Assembly (NCBI GenBank): GCA_037892935.1
Contig: JAYXKI010000005.1
Location: forward strand, 620,001-684,000
DNA length: 64,000 nucleotides
From: Phlebopus portentosus
Taxonomy: Eukaryota; Basidiomycota; Agaricomycetes; Boletales; Boletinellaceae
Direction: 5' to 3'
Part shown: positions 11,100-22,958 of the stretch, one piece after another
How positions within the stretch are numbered: the first letter of the stretch is position 1
How the letters are laid out: each line of letters begins with the position of its first letter
The notes under the pieces: model-generated
The model's database searches: none
Seen by the model: the letters and a program-made list of their open reading frames with translations, nothing else
What the model was told of the DNA's origin: nothing
Position numbers and translations under genes: made by a program

Positions 11100-13138
11100 A
11101 TGGATCATCAAGATGCTGTTGATCGTCTCAACAGCGTACCTATGAGCGTCGCAGAACGGGTTATCAACGTTCACACAACTAAATCGTTCGAATGGGTAGT
11201 CGATAATATTTTTAACGAAGAAAAATGCGGGAAACGGTGCGTCCTTCTCGTGGACAATGGATGTCGTTCACCCCCATCGTCTCAATATACTCGAATCATA
11301 GGAACAAGGTTTTGTTCTGGAAATCAGACAAACCTGGATCCTGTCATTTCTTCATCGAGTTTGCTCAAAAGGACTCTATACCAATCGCTCAGAAGGAGGC
11401 CGGTCCAGGAGTTACCGTACATTGTCTATCGCGCAACATGAATATGGCCTACGTATTTGACTGTCTCTCTCGTGGTATTGATCCACCGAAGAAACGAGCC
11501 CAGCCAGACACTGAAGGATCCCAGGCTGGAGATCCTCCGAACTCGGCTAAATATTCAATTTCTTCCACTACCTCTGCGAAGCGGCAACGGATCCTTGAGA
11601 ATGAACCTGCAAGACGGCCAAGCCCACCTCCTAGCTATCGTGATGCTCCGCACAAGCCATACCGGCCTACCACGAATTTCTCTCAGAATCCCCGTGATAC
11701 TGCCCCGCGTGATGTTCCTCCGCGTGACGCTTCGCAGCGAAGCTACGCCTACGAATCCAAACCAAAGCAGAATTGGAACACGAGTGTGGACAACCGGGAC
11801 AGTAGTCGTCGGTATCAGAGCGGCTATAGCAGCAATTACCAGAAGTCTCGATTTCGTAACAACGATTTTCGGAGCTCTAATGGCTCTGTCAGTCCTCCGC
11901 GTCGCCCGAAAGATGAAAGCCTCTACTATGGAGACAGAGATGACGAGCGCGGACGTAGTCGTGAACGAGATTTCAATCCGACACGGTCTTCCTTCCGGCG
12001 ATCATCCGACACGTCTATGAAACGACCGTCAGAAACGTCGTTAAAACGACCTTCTGACGTTGCCATGTCCACTTCTAATGATTCTTATATTCCAACTTCT
12101 CGCCCTCCTGTTCCTCCCCAACCACCAAGCAAGGACGCTTTTGACTTGACTAACCTAGACTCTTTAAGTGACGATAACATTTCAGCTGTTATTGACTCTC
12201 TGAAGTCATCATTCAGTGGACCAGAAAGCTGGATGACCGTCGCAGCTCATTACCGGCGGAAGGAGCTTCAGAAGAATGCACTAGCTGTTGTTGATAGTAT
12301 GCTAGAGGGTAACTAAGCGTTTTCTCTTGGTCTTCGCAAAGGAGCAGTTTCTTTCTTATTAACATTCGTCCTTTCAGTCATGCGCGAAAGAGGCATGGAA
12401 AAATCGGACTTGCGTCCTGCCTTGTTGCTAATGGCTCAATGCCACTATAGCATTGCGAAGCAGGAAATGCATGAACCCGATTCTAAGGAGTCCTCGAGTA
12501 GACATTTTGTCTTGTTGCTCGACTGGTTGCGGGAAACATATGGGCCGTTCACTCCTGTACTCGATGCCATTGCTCAGTCAGCAAATCGGAACCCGTGGAG
12601 TTCTCAGAAAGAAGGCGCATCGTCTTATCCGCAGGCTCCATACGATTCTGCGCAACGCCCAGTTGTTTCTGGTTACGATTCTGTGTTACCGTTATCATCC
12701 AGTTTGTTTGACTCTCATAGCTCCGTTCCGGCGAGGATTGATGCTATCAGTGAAGAAAACAAGCGGTTGCGTGAAAGTCGATCGGCGACATCGGCCGAAC
12801 TCGCTGCATGTCGCACAGCACTTCACGAAGCTGAGAACCAGGCGCGATTGACAGAGGTGAAGCTTCAGCGAGCGTTGGAAGATCATCGCTTGGCTGCTGC
12901 AAGTGCTGTTCGCGAATCCGATGCGCGTCGGCGCGCAGAGGACCGTCTCATTCAGGATCGCAAAGCCTGGGAACGGCGAACGGAAGAACTCCGGGACGAA
13001 GGAGCACGATCTGCAATGAGGGAGTTGACTGCGATCTTGACGTTGTCCGCGCGTGCACCTTTATCTATGCTAGAAGCTACGCGTGTCTTCTGTGAAGCGC
13101 GGGGACGAGTAGAGCGCGACGTTCCCAATACCGCTTAA
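11100..13138 (+). CDS. hypothetical protein with conserved N-terminus, Arg/Ser-rich middle and C-terminal coiled coil (634 aa)
   Basis: I do not recognise this family. Exons are 11100-11236, 11302-12308 and 12378-13138, with donors GTGCGT and GTAACT. Residues 1-115 form a compact, probably folded domain (SFEWVVDNIF, HFFIEFAQKD, NMNMAYVFDCLSRG). Residues 120-310 are disordered and rich in Arg, Ser, Pro and Tyr (RRYQSGYSSNYQKSRFRNND, RGRSRERDF) with two short repeats, MKRPSETS and LKRPSDVA. A helical segment spans about residues 340-430 (WMTVAAHYRRKELQKNALAV, LLDWLRETYGPF). From about residue 500 to the end there is a long charged coiled coil (ENKRLRESRSATSAELAACR onward). The RS-like middle part suggests a nuclear or RNA-associated role, but that is inference. 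No transmembrane segment or signal peptide is seen. Confidence 0.8.
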
Positions 13139-13621
13139 AATGTCAACTTTCTGCATCTTCTTTAGACTAAAATGAAGAAAACGGTGACGTTTTCTTTCTC
13201 TTGAGCTCTTGGACCTCATATCTTTTCGAAAGTTTCTTCGTACATATGTAAACCGTGGTCGCTACTGCAATGTAATCGATCAAAAGTTCTGCTCTACATG
13301 CAAACAATGTTGACATGCGAAATAATAGCTTATCCTTGAACAAGAGTGGCTACACGGAAATAGAGAGAACGGTGTCATAAAGCACGATGGCCGTGCGAGG
13401 CCGTATTATGTACAATGCTTAAAGGTTCCTAAAGTTCTGAAGAAGGGCAGTGCAAGAGCCTATAGACGAACAGTGCAATTATGTGCAGACATCCCGAAAG
13501 AAATGCAATGAAAAACAGCGAAAAAAAACATCTAAAACATTTAGCTACTTGCAAAGGCAAAAGGATGATGATAGAACAATATTGAGACATCTCAGGGCGG
13601 AGCATCAATATTCGGCAACGA
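13139..13621. other. intergenic region between convergent genes
   Basis: Lies between the stop codons of the 11.1-kb gene (+) and the NIMA-like kinase (-). AT-rich, with no coding frame of note; presumably both 3' UTRs. Confidence 0.5.
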
Positions 13622-16458
13622 CTATGAGGACTTCGACTCCTTTGCAACAGGGATTGGCGCGTTAGCAGCAGTCTGCGCTTGGGCGTTATTAACAGCGTTG
13701 GCTGCTGCTTTGGCCCTCAGCAGATTGTGGGCACTTTTCCTTCGCCCGGCTGACAACCCTTTACCGGCTAAGCCAACAGCACTCACACGCGTCATCTTGC
13801 CGCGTTCCACTCGTCTCAAGAATGGGCTGGGCAGGTTCTCTTCGTCCGAAGGGTCGTAGTAAGGTGTCGAAGGTAGTGGTGCAATCTTCTTTCCTAAGGT
13901 AGACTTCGGTTTTGTTCCACTGAAAAGTGCAGGAGTAGAAGCGGAGGTCGGGATACTTGGTCGCCCTGACGTGCGAGTCGATGGTCGGCGCGCTTTAGTC
14001 TGTGCCGACTGGCTCGCTTTCTTTACGGCAACCTTCTGAGGTGAGGACTTTGGTACAGGGAGCGCCGACGCTGTTGTTTTCGCTTTAGTTGACGAATGCC
14101 TGCGAACAGTCATCTTCGCACGAGCCGAAATAGAGCCAGACGATGAAGTGGTCTCGTCCTTCCCTCGCGAACGGCGACGGGCCGTCACATCGTTTGTCGG
14201 AGAATTCAACTCCGCCACTGAGGAAGCACATGAATGACTCGTCGTAGTGAGCGTGCCCGTAACGCTCTCCGCATCATCAGCATCTGTATTACCATTTTCA
14301 TCATCTGAGCTCTCGGATTCTGCAAAGTCGAAAATCTTTCTGAAGTTGAGACCGACGGCAGGGGTATTCTTGATGATGTTGGTGAGCGCGACATTTGCTT
14401 TTGAGGCAGTGTGAGTGAATGGAGCTGGTGTCTTCAGGGCCTCGCCTGTTGCGGTAAGAATTACACCTCGCATGGCAGAACCTGGGATTGGAGCAACGGT
14501 CTGTTCTTTCTTATCTTCGATGGGTTTCGATGTAGTTGGCGTCTCAAGACTACGACAACGATGCAAATTCGCTTCTGGTCTGCGTGGTGTTGCTTCGCAA
14601 TCACCGGTCTCCTCCTGAGTCATACGTCTGGAGGGTGCAATAAGATTCTTAACGTCCTCCAAGGGTTTTTTCTCATTACGGTTCGCTGTTGGCCGTATCA
14701 GTTCTCTTTAAATTAGATGGATAGGTATTACGAAGCACGAACCTCTGGTTGTTTGCTGTATTTGCTCTCTCTCCTTCGCCAACTTCATTTTCGCTCCGTC
14801 GATCTTCTGTGCTTCTTCGGCGAGCTCTTTCTGGCGTGACTGAACCCATTGCATGGCAGACTGGAGCTCACTTCGCAACTGTTCTTCTCTCTTCTGCCAT
14901 GCTGTATTGATTTCCTCTTCCCTCTTGCGCACTGCATCAAGAATCTCTTCCTCTCTTTTGGCCATCGCAGTGCGCACTTCCTCCTCTCGGCGCATAACAG
15001 CTGAGCACAGCTCCTCTTCCCTGGCCGCTATTGCTCGCTTGGTGCGTTCTTCAGCCTGGCTTACAAGCGCATTCAAACGAGCGATTTCTGAATCTTTTTG
15101 AGCGATAGTGGTCGACAGGGTCGTCTCGCGTTGTGCAAGGGCAGTGCTGAGGTTCTGAAGCTCGCGTTCCTTTGCAATGACATTCGCTTTATGTGTCTTG
15201 ACCGACTGAAGCCTTCCAGGAGTTAAGCTAGCGGTAGCAAAGAAGAGTCCAAAAAGCACTTACATTTTTTCAGTATCAGCTACTTTCCGAGCAAAGTCGA
15301 TCCGCTCGTGCTGAAGTAGCTGTTGGGCGGAGGGCCTCATAGCCGGCTATTTCGCTAAATTAGCTTGATAGAGAAAGATAAGGAGTCGAGGCGTACATTC
15401 AGGTTTAACATCGACTTGATTACGTGGCTTAATGAGCTCGAATAGCCCTTCGGTAACGGAGGAATTCGGGCATTACGAATCAGCATGGACAACTCGCTAT
15501 GCGTCTGAGCCTCAGCGAAAGGGGGCCTTAGAGCACATAACTCGTAGATCAAGCAGCCAAGAGACCAAATGTCACTCTTTGTGTCATACGATTTCTCTTG
15601 AATGAGTTCTGGTGACATATAGTAAGGAGTCCCGACGTAAGTGTTGGCAAAGTTTGTTTGCGTGAGAGCCTTTGAAAGACCAAAGTCGCCTAGTTTGATC
15701 GTCTTGCCTTTGCTAATAAATACTGCACAGAAAAGTCAATACTGGAATTGAGCGAGACCGTGAGCTTAAATTGCATACCGTTCTCCGGTTTCAGATCCCT
15801 GTGCAAAATCTGCTGCCGCCTGATCTCAGAGGTGCCATCCTCGCCGGGGCTGGAAGTCGGACAATGGCAATGTTGGAGTGCAAGAAGAAGCTGAAGGAAG
15901 TACGACCAGACTACGTCTTCAGGTACTGGACGCCCGACTCGTGAGCACTGTTTAATGATCGATGTAAGATCACCTCCGTCGCAATATTCCATTAATATGT
16001 ACAGAATGCCAGCTTCCTTGTCGACATGCTTTATGCCACCTCGTCAGCTGGTTTACCCAGAAAGTTTAGAGAGCAGCATACCCTATCGATATATCTGACG
16101 ATATTCTCGTGGTGCAGATCTTTCAGGATATTGCTGAGGGCCGAGCAAGTAGTGTTAGAACAGGGTCAAGCAAAGTCCAACATGATACGCACACTTCAGC
16201 CACGATCTGCTTCCGATCCCTCTCGGACATGCGCTCAAACTTGAGCTCCTTCCTAGCAAGTATCTGTACATATAAGATGACTTTGGTCAGTTTATCTGCT
16301 TCCGCAATTCCACAAGTAAATTCAACCACGCGTACCTCGCCATCAGACTTCCGCCGAACTTTGCGTATGATACCAAAAGATCCATTCCCGATTATATCCA
16401 GAGGTTCATATAGATCCATCGGATTGGACGGGTTGGATGCAGTCGTAGGTGCAGACAT
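13622..16458 (-). CDS. nimA: NIMA/Nek2-type mitotic serine/threonine kinase
   Basis: The product promotes entry into mitosis and acts at spindle poles and nuclear pores in fungi. Eight exons (16458-16336, 16263-16193, 16133-16082, 16028-15779, 15722-15397, 15346-15264, 15227-14743, 14703-13622) give 823 aa in continuous frame. The N-terminal kinase domain (about 1-290) has the glycine loop IGNGSFGIIRKV, the catalytic Lys in LARKELKFERM, the hinge YILMEYCDGGDL, HRDLKPEN, DFGLSKAL, and GTPYYMSPE followed by SDIWSLGC. An unusual loop (CPTSSPGEDGTSEIRR) lies before HRDLKPEN. Residues about 300-460 form a coiled coil with five consecutive 11-residue repeats starting REE. The C-terminal 360 residues are disordered and Ser/Thr/Lys-rich, with KKAP/PSTP-type sites suited to phosphorylation. 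Length and order match fungal NIMA (about 700 aa). The intron at 15263-15228 is very short (36 nt). Confidence 0.93.
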
Positions 16459-16738
16459 CGTTGGATGTAAGGACGGGAGGATAGGAGTGGCCTTAAGAGT
16501 CAGTTCGGTTTGAACTTGTTGAAGTTGAAACTTGGATGGTTCCGGTCATGTGATCGTGCCGCGTACGGAAGCTTCTCTTGCTTCTCTTCGTTTGGTACTA
16601 AATAGTAAACAGCGATCGTCGTCGACTTTGTTTCAAACCATAACGACTCGTCTGTCTGAGAGGCATCTCAGTCCGTGGACGACTAGCTTCCTGGATAACC
16701 GTGCCAACGCTTCAACTTTCCGCTCTCTGCCTTAGCAT
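16459..16738. promoter_or_regulatory. upstream region of the NIMA-like kinase gene
   Basis: Short region before ATG 16458 (-). It contains the leader of the kinase and possibly the promoter of the F-box-like locus to the right. No specific element was recognised. Confidence 0.3.
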
Positions 16739-17005
16739 ATGGACTATCAAGCTCTTCGTGATAGATTTTACAATTCCGCTCTGAAATACTCATCCTTATT
16801 GTCGGAGCATTATGGACCATCTTCATCGTACGTCTGTCATTTATCTCTAGATTTTTATATATCTAATATAAGATTATTCTGTGGAAGTGGTTCAACTTTG
16901 CCCATTCTTAAACGAAAGTGGATGGATGACAGCGCAGAAAATGTCGATTTTTCTTCGCGGCTGAAAGGAGCGGAGAAAGAGATGGAAGAGTCAAGAGTTA
17001 ATTGG

Positions 17006-18180
17006 TGAAGCGCTGTATAGGATCTCCGTCGCACTTCGAAATCGGTGGATCAACTTCCACGAGCGACCCTGCCTTTGGAACTTGTACAATACATCGTGGC
17101 TCTCGCCTTTTCAGAGCGCGACTTATCCTACTTGAGGAAAGCGTCAGAGGATCGCGGTGTAGAAAGCCTTCTCACCTTCGAGTATCTGGCCCATGATGCC
17201 CTGCTGGCTTCCACGACGTTCAAGGTCCGCAGTTGTTGCCCTTATGATGGAAATCCCAAATGGGAGAGTTTCGACGACCCTCAGCTTCAGATTCCCGGTG
17301 GAAGACTACGAGTAGAGCTTCTCGGTACAATTACCGTGCACAATGAGTGCGGTCCTGTTCTCCCTCATCTACGGTATTTTGCTTTTGAACTTCGAAGTAC
17401 GTCAAAAAGAGGTTCCCAACTGGGACTGGCTGGCCAAAGTAGTGGGATCTATGAGACGCGTTACTGTAAACTGCGTTCTGCATTGATACCCGGTCCTTTT
17501 GTCGAAGAATTCATCTCGTCCAGTTATTTAAGGAACATCAGCCGCCTTACTATCGAGATTGTGCACAAAGAACAAACGATAAACGAGTGGCTGTCCCCAG
17601 ATGAAGTTGTAAAGATGTTGCCAGAACTCACGAACCTCGTTTCACTCACAATCGGCAGCATTTATCCCTCCTTCTCTGGCACAGAGCTGGGCACCGCAAC
17701 GGACTTAATGTCATATGATACTGACAGGTTGTATCACAGTTATTCGAATGGTTTACACCCGGAGCTGCCTCCACTCAGGCAACTTCGGATTGACATAGAA
17801 TGGGATATTGCTCTGCCCTTTATCTCGAAACTGGCGTCTTACGATTTGAAGGAACTTGCCATTTTCGATTTTTTTTCATCCGAAAGGTGACAAGATGAGT
17901 ACTTCTTCTAACAAGCTGTCTGGATTTTTCCCCAACCTGAAGGCACTTCGGTTTCCGACGGTAAAATTTTTATCTGAACCCGTCACCACACCGCTAATGT
18001 TGCCGTTTTACAACCGGACATTCGAAGAGTCCTGATCAAAGAAGATCCCACTTATAATGGCAGGGGCAGCAAACTCTGGAATTTTCCGCATTTACACACA
18101 CTCGATATTCGCCGAGCTAGCTTACCCGGCTCGGTTGAGTCACCAATGGTCGTAGTGGAAGTCTTCAAATTACGAGCAGC
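17006..18180 (+). pseudogene. F-box/LRR-like protein gene, frameshifted
   Basis: From about 17045 an F-box-like segment (ATLPLELVQYIVALAFSERDL) is followed by leucine-rich-repeat-like sequence (YLRNISRLTIEIV, LTNLVSLTIGSIY, PLRQLRIDIEWD) to TGA at 17888-17890. The same style continues past the stop in another frame (SGFFPNLKALRFPTVKF) and then back in the first frame (LWNFPHLHTLDIRRASLPG) to TAG 18191. Ignoring the single T at 17888 restores the first junction. No ATG precedes the F-box in frame, and no intron I can draw links the ORF at 16739 to it in phase. F-box proteins of this type are SCF substrate adaptors and form large, fast-evolving families in Agaricomycetes. It may be a pseudogene, a mis-sequenced gene, or have a first exon I have not found. 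Confidence 0.5.
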
Positions 18181-18191
18181 AGCGGCCGCTT

Positions 18192-20880
18192 AGCGTCATT
18201 CCTCCGCCTGTAGTGATGGGCCCAGAGGAGCTTGTCGAACCCATTAACATGGACCTTCCGAAAGCCTATTATATCGGTAGAGGCACTTTTCCCAAATACG
18301 TGAAATCGGAGGAGAGCTTGGGAAGCCAGAATATGCTTTTGGACTCGAACAAATCGTTCCGAATCTCGTGCTCCAGCCAATAGTGTAAGGCGACCCTGAT
18401 ATTTGTTATGAGAGTGGTTTCTGCGTCTCAATGCTATGGATCCACGCCGACGGCGGATGCCTTCTTGCGTTATCCAGATAATTATTCCACTGTATGGAGT
18501 TAGGGGCCCAGCGCATGACCGAGCAGCATGTTGTCCTCAGGCTAACTCGGTGTCCCCAGAAGAGTACAGTGCAAAGAGCCACAAGTACTGGAAGCCGAGT
18601 GAAGATATACTAATAGAGCATAAGAGGAGCATCTTAAAGAATGTTTCTCTCACGAGTCTCGTTGTCTCTTGCATAAACAACATGTCTAGAATATTATTAC
18701 CGCTATACAACTGGTCTCGTTTTCTTTGGTTCGTAACTCGGTAAGAACGTCAGCTCAGCTTTATTCGATATCAGTAAGTAGACATGGACAGAAATACTAT
18801 TCAGCAGATTCCAGCCAACAAAATTAATTCTGATATGAACGTCACCGAATACATATCATATAAGCTCGCTGGTAACGACCTCGTATATTCCGATGGGCCT
18901 GTCATAGTTAACTATACCTTTACCCAGCCATGTCTACTTTTAGGACAGGCAACAACTGACATTGACCCGGCACGCCTAGTTCCGGGAAAGCCAAGAGCAA
19001 CAGTCAGTAGGCCCATAACTTCTTTCGAATCCACCCCACTCGCCAGCTCATCCGGGCTCATGCCTACCATCCAGGCGTGCATATGTACTGTACAACAGAA
19101 CCCGCTCCTGGAATGGACTTCTCTCGAAGACAAGAAACCTTCCCACTCCACTTCCACTTACGACGGAAATTCCCATTCGTTGATTGGTTGCTACAAGTAC
19201 ATAAATATAGTACTGGTAACTACACTAGAGATTGAGATTGGGATGCCTTCGTAGAGACACAGAATGGGGCATTATTGATATTAATATTAAGGGGCTGGCA
19301 GAATGGAAACCGACAATACTATTCATTCTCCTCGTGTCGCGACGAGCAAATATTGAGAAGGAGGAGCCTCGCGTTGAGGACGACGGAGGTGCGATACTTA
19401 CGATTCTCAGGCAAAATGCAACACTACCCTAATCACTTTCGGAGTCTGTTTGTGCCATATGTCCGAGAATCCAGGCGCTTTTAATATTCGAGGCTTCAGT
19501 AAAACAACCTCCGTACAACCTGATATAAGCTATGTGATTCGTTCATCGATTCTCTTGAATTCGGAGGCAAAAGTGATACAATCGGGAATGCATGAATGTT
19601 ATTGTTTAAATTCAAGCACGTAAGAAAAGAATAGAATGTACTTCATTCCTTTGACTACACAGCATCTCTCAGCTTCGCACTGAAATTTGAAACATAAAAC
19701 ACTGTCAGACACACACAGGGAAGGGCCGGATGGACTGAAATAGAAGACTTTGGTGACGTTTCTCTTCTGATCAGCCAGATAGACCGCATCAGGCTAGCTC
19801 TACTAACATGCGAAAAGAAGAAAGTGTGGCCTTTATAACTTGACCCACAAACATCTACCACGGGACCAAATCGGCCAGAGGCCAAAACGTGTTCCTATCT
19901 TCTTGACAAGGAGACACGTTGATGAGAATACAAGATGAGACTAGTTTCCGAAAGATCGAGTTTGTACTCCAGCCGCTGTAAGCATTATTCTCCGGTCGAA
20001 TGCAATGAAAGTGGCAAGGGAGACAGTGAATATTAATGATACTCCCCAACGGACAAGATCAAAGTATATGCGATAGGATGACGAGATTTCAGCGAGATAT
20101 ACCTCGGCAAGTTCTACTAGGAGGTCTGACATCTGCTTGAATCGCTGACGCTGGGGGAGGTCTAGAGAGTAGAGTATCGAATATTGGCATGCGGCTTCAG
20201 TATGTATCGAGACGCACGCCAAGCAGCATTGATAATGTTTACCCAGCGAGTATGCGCCGCGTTGGCTTGAATCGACCAGCAGACTTCTCTTACCTTACCC
20301 ACTCCGCATCGGCCCTGAAGGCGTCCAGGTCTAGACAGGCCCAGCCCGCCACGGCTCCAGTCCCGGCCCCAAATGCGACTGATCCAGTAGTCGTAACCTC
20401 AGCGAACCGGGCGCGTCTGGACGGTATGCATGACGTCAAGAAAATCCAACATGCAACTTGTAGCGAGCTCATGATCGGCGATTGAGCCCGTGGAAGGCCC
20501 CGGGGGGGGGGGGGGCCACTTCTAGCGTCAATCCACACGCAAGTATGCGGGATTTCGAGCCTTGCACGATGGGGCCTGAAAAGAACTGCCGCTGACCCAG
20601 GAGCGGTGGCGCATCCGCCGGTAACAACGCCGACCGTCTCGCTATCCGAGCATTCGCTTCACGCGAGTACAGTACCGGGATTATAAGATGGCACGTCATG
20701 CCTTGATCCCCAGCATCACCATCAAATTTAAACGTGCATCTGGACGCGGAGGGAGAGATATCTGTCCGTGGAAGTTCTTCTGGGGAGTATTGGGCGGGAT
20801 TGGGGTGATGCGAGGCTTTATTCGCATGCGCATAAATTCTTGATGAATTCAGAATATCGTCGATGTGGAATCAAAAAGTA
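18192..20880. other. gene-poor stretch with weak ORFs
   Basis: The longest frame is 18784-19254 (+, 156 codons from an ATG); it has no recognisable domain and a composition that does not look clearly coding. A minus-strand segment near 20050-20110 contains a hydrophobic run (WGVSLIFTVSLATFIAF) that could be a relic of a membrane protein. A run of 14 G lies at 20502-20515. No gene can be supported. Confidence 0.4.
20502..20515. repeat. poly-G tract (14 G)
   Basis: Homopolymer of 14 G directly after CCCC. Slippage-prone and G-quadruplex-capable; it may also be a sequencing weak point. Confidence 0.9.
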
Positions 20881-20956
20881 ATTAGGCACGCTCTATGTCA
20901 TGCTGAATCTGCCGATCACTGTGTTACAAAAGAGATAATGCATGCATGTGTAGATG

Positions 20957-20969
20957 TGTGCTAGGTCAC
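20957..20969 (+). repeat. left subterminal inverted repeat of the transposon
   Basis: TGTGCTAGGTCAC, matched perfectly in inverse orientation at 27256-27268. It lies about 350 bp upstream of the accessory gene. Confidence 0.6.
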
Positions 20970-21253
20970 AAATCGCGTGACTACATTCAAAATGTAGATC
21001 ATCTAACACACAGTTTGTGTAGCAAACAGGAGTCTGACTACGGGGCGCTAGCACACTTGGTGTAGATGAGCTAGATAGTGCTAAAATGTATATTAGTCTA
21101 TAAGTAGTACAAACAATTTTGTACATTTGTGTTGGATGGACTACAAAAGTCGGTATATATGCGCCTAAGAACTAAGTTTGAAATTCTTTCATCCAATGGA
21201 AAATTGAAATTACTGTATTGAGCGATAGGTTACTTAATACAAGCGAACCCGTG

Positions 21254-21300
21254 ACTTTATGAGACGCGCTCTGAGGGGGTCAGAGCGCGTCTCATAAAGT
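21254..21300. repeat. perfect inverted repeat: 21-bp arms, 5-bp spacer
   Basis: Arms 21254-21274 and 21280-21300 are exact reverse complements separated by GGGGG. Each arm contains the GC-rich core GAGACGCGCTCTGA. It lies 18 bp before the ATG of the accessory gene at 21319, so it probably falls in that gene's 5' leader or core promoter. Such a palindrome could bind a dimeric protein (for example the transposase) or form a cruciform or RNA hairpin that limits translation. Confidence 0.9.
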
Positions 21301-21318
21301 TGTCTGGTCATCTGCACA

Positions 21319-22958
21319 ATGAATTCACAAATTCCTGACCCAAGTTTCATTGCTTCCGTCGTCCGGCAGCTTCTTGAGCAGCAATTCCAAGTGCACGCAC
21401 CGCAATCCGACCCTGTGCAACCAAGTTTCGCTTCGAGCCTTCCACCATCGAGCTTGGACAGCTCGATAATCGACCCATCGCTTGAAGAGCCGCCTTCACT
21501 TGTGGAGCAAGTTGAAGCACTAAAGAACAGAGTTGCTCAGTTGGAGGTTTGTATTCCTCAATCATCTCTTATTATTACTACTCACCGATACTGTCTTTGT
21601 TCTCTGCTCTACTCAGGAGCTGACCAGCTTTGCAGATGATGAAGGAGATGGGGGACGACGCATGAGAAGGAACACAAAAAAAGATATCCTAATAGGCGGT
21701 GAGTACAATAGCTTGACAGACGGTCAGAAGAATGCTCGCAAGGAGCTTACGGTACGTACATTCTCATTCTTTCACCTCACTATATGCGCTGAAAAAAAAA
21801 TTAGATGAGAATCAGAAGTGTCATGAAAGCACTTACCAGCACAGAACAGGAGCCTGACGAAGGCGAGGAGGCACCCGAGACCTGTCTTCCCGAAGGAGAG
21901 AGAGGTTTCATGCCAGACTACCATGAACCGCCGAGGTTTCATGAAAACTCAGAGTTGATCAACAGAACTGCAGAACTCGTGCTTACCGAGTACACGGTGC
22001 GTATTCGCTGATTCGAGCTTGAGTATATGTGTCTCGACCTAGTTTGTCCATGCTCGTTCTTGCTGTATAGATCGACGATGCGACTGGCCGTTTCTTGTGT
22101 GGCGAGATTCCTTTCAGTAAAACGGATTTGCGTGAGCTCGCAACGACAGCATTTAGGAACAGAAAGCGACGTTACCTGACACAGCAGAACATTGCGATGA
22201 AGAAGAAGGACCTTAGGGCAAAACGGAGGAACAGGAGGCATCTTCGTCAGAGGCAGGTAAGTAATTTTATATTTGAAAGAACTTACCTATACATATCACA
22301 ATTAGACAAAGAAACAGAGAGAGAAGCAAATAGAGGCTTACGAGAAGAAGTTCAACACAAAATTACCGAGAGAAATTTTTCAGTCGGACTGTATGACAGA
22401 ACTGGTCAGCGAACTTGATTCGACAGACATCCCGGACCCACCTAGTGATATCGAAGTAGACGAAGACGAAGATGATGAACTGAAGAAGAGGGAGAAGACT
22501 GTCAAAGATGCACGGGCCGCCCGTTTCACACAGATAGCTGAGATGACGGCACTCACCCCAAGGGAGAGAGACGAAAAGTAAAGGTCTGGGAGGAAAGGAA
22601 GCCGGAGTTCCGATCTGCAGAAGTGAGTCAAATCGACGTTCTGAGGCAATACCAACTCACGAACCCATGTTAAAAATCAATTCAGCTGAGTGAAGCCTAC
22701 AAACGACTCGATCAGCTCACGAACAAGGAGCGTGAAGAGGCTGGAGAGAACTCACGTCTCTGGTCTAGACGTGTATTCATGGGGAACACTACCTCCAAGA
22801 TCCCGAAGTGCAAGAAGAAGGTCTGGCCCTTTATGGTTGACCTGCAGTGGCTGGCGAACGATGAAGATCACAAGAAAGCTCGCTGGACGAAGCTTCAGCG
22901 AGCTGATCCCGATGACTACAACCTTGGTGATGAACAGGAAAGCGCCTCCGAGCAGTGA
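21319..22958 (+). CDS. transposon accessory protein of unknown function
   Basis: Multi-exon gene beginning at ATG 21319, with introns starting near 21547 (GTTTGT), 21750 (GTACGT), 21996 (GTGCGT), 22257 (GTAAGT) and 22623 (GTGAGT). The protein is about 430 aa and hydrophilic. It has a short coiled coil (LVEQVEALKNRVAQLEE), a basic stretch (RNRKRRYLTQQ, KKKDLRAKRRNRRHLRQRQ), an acidic block (DIEVDEDEDDELKKREK) and a C-terminal Trp-rich part (KKVWPFMVDLQWLAND). I recognise no domain. Position and orientation suggest a DNA-binding partner of the transposase, by analogy with TnpA of plant CACTA elements; that is inference. Near 22575 the frame slips by one base in an A run (GACGAAAAG): one further A would keep RERDEKVKVWEERKPEF in frame. 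Confidence 0.65.

Noticed and set aside
18784..19254. 156-codon ORF starting with ATG
   Set aside because: No recognisable domain, no spliced partner, and composition not clearly coding; noted only within the gene-poor stretch.
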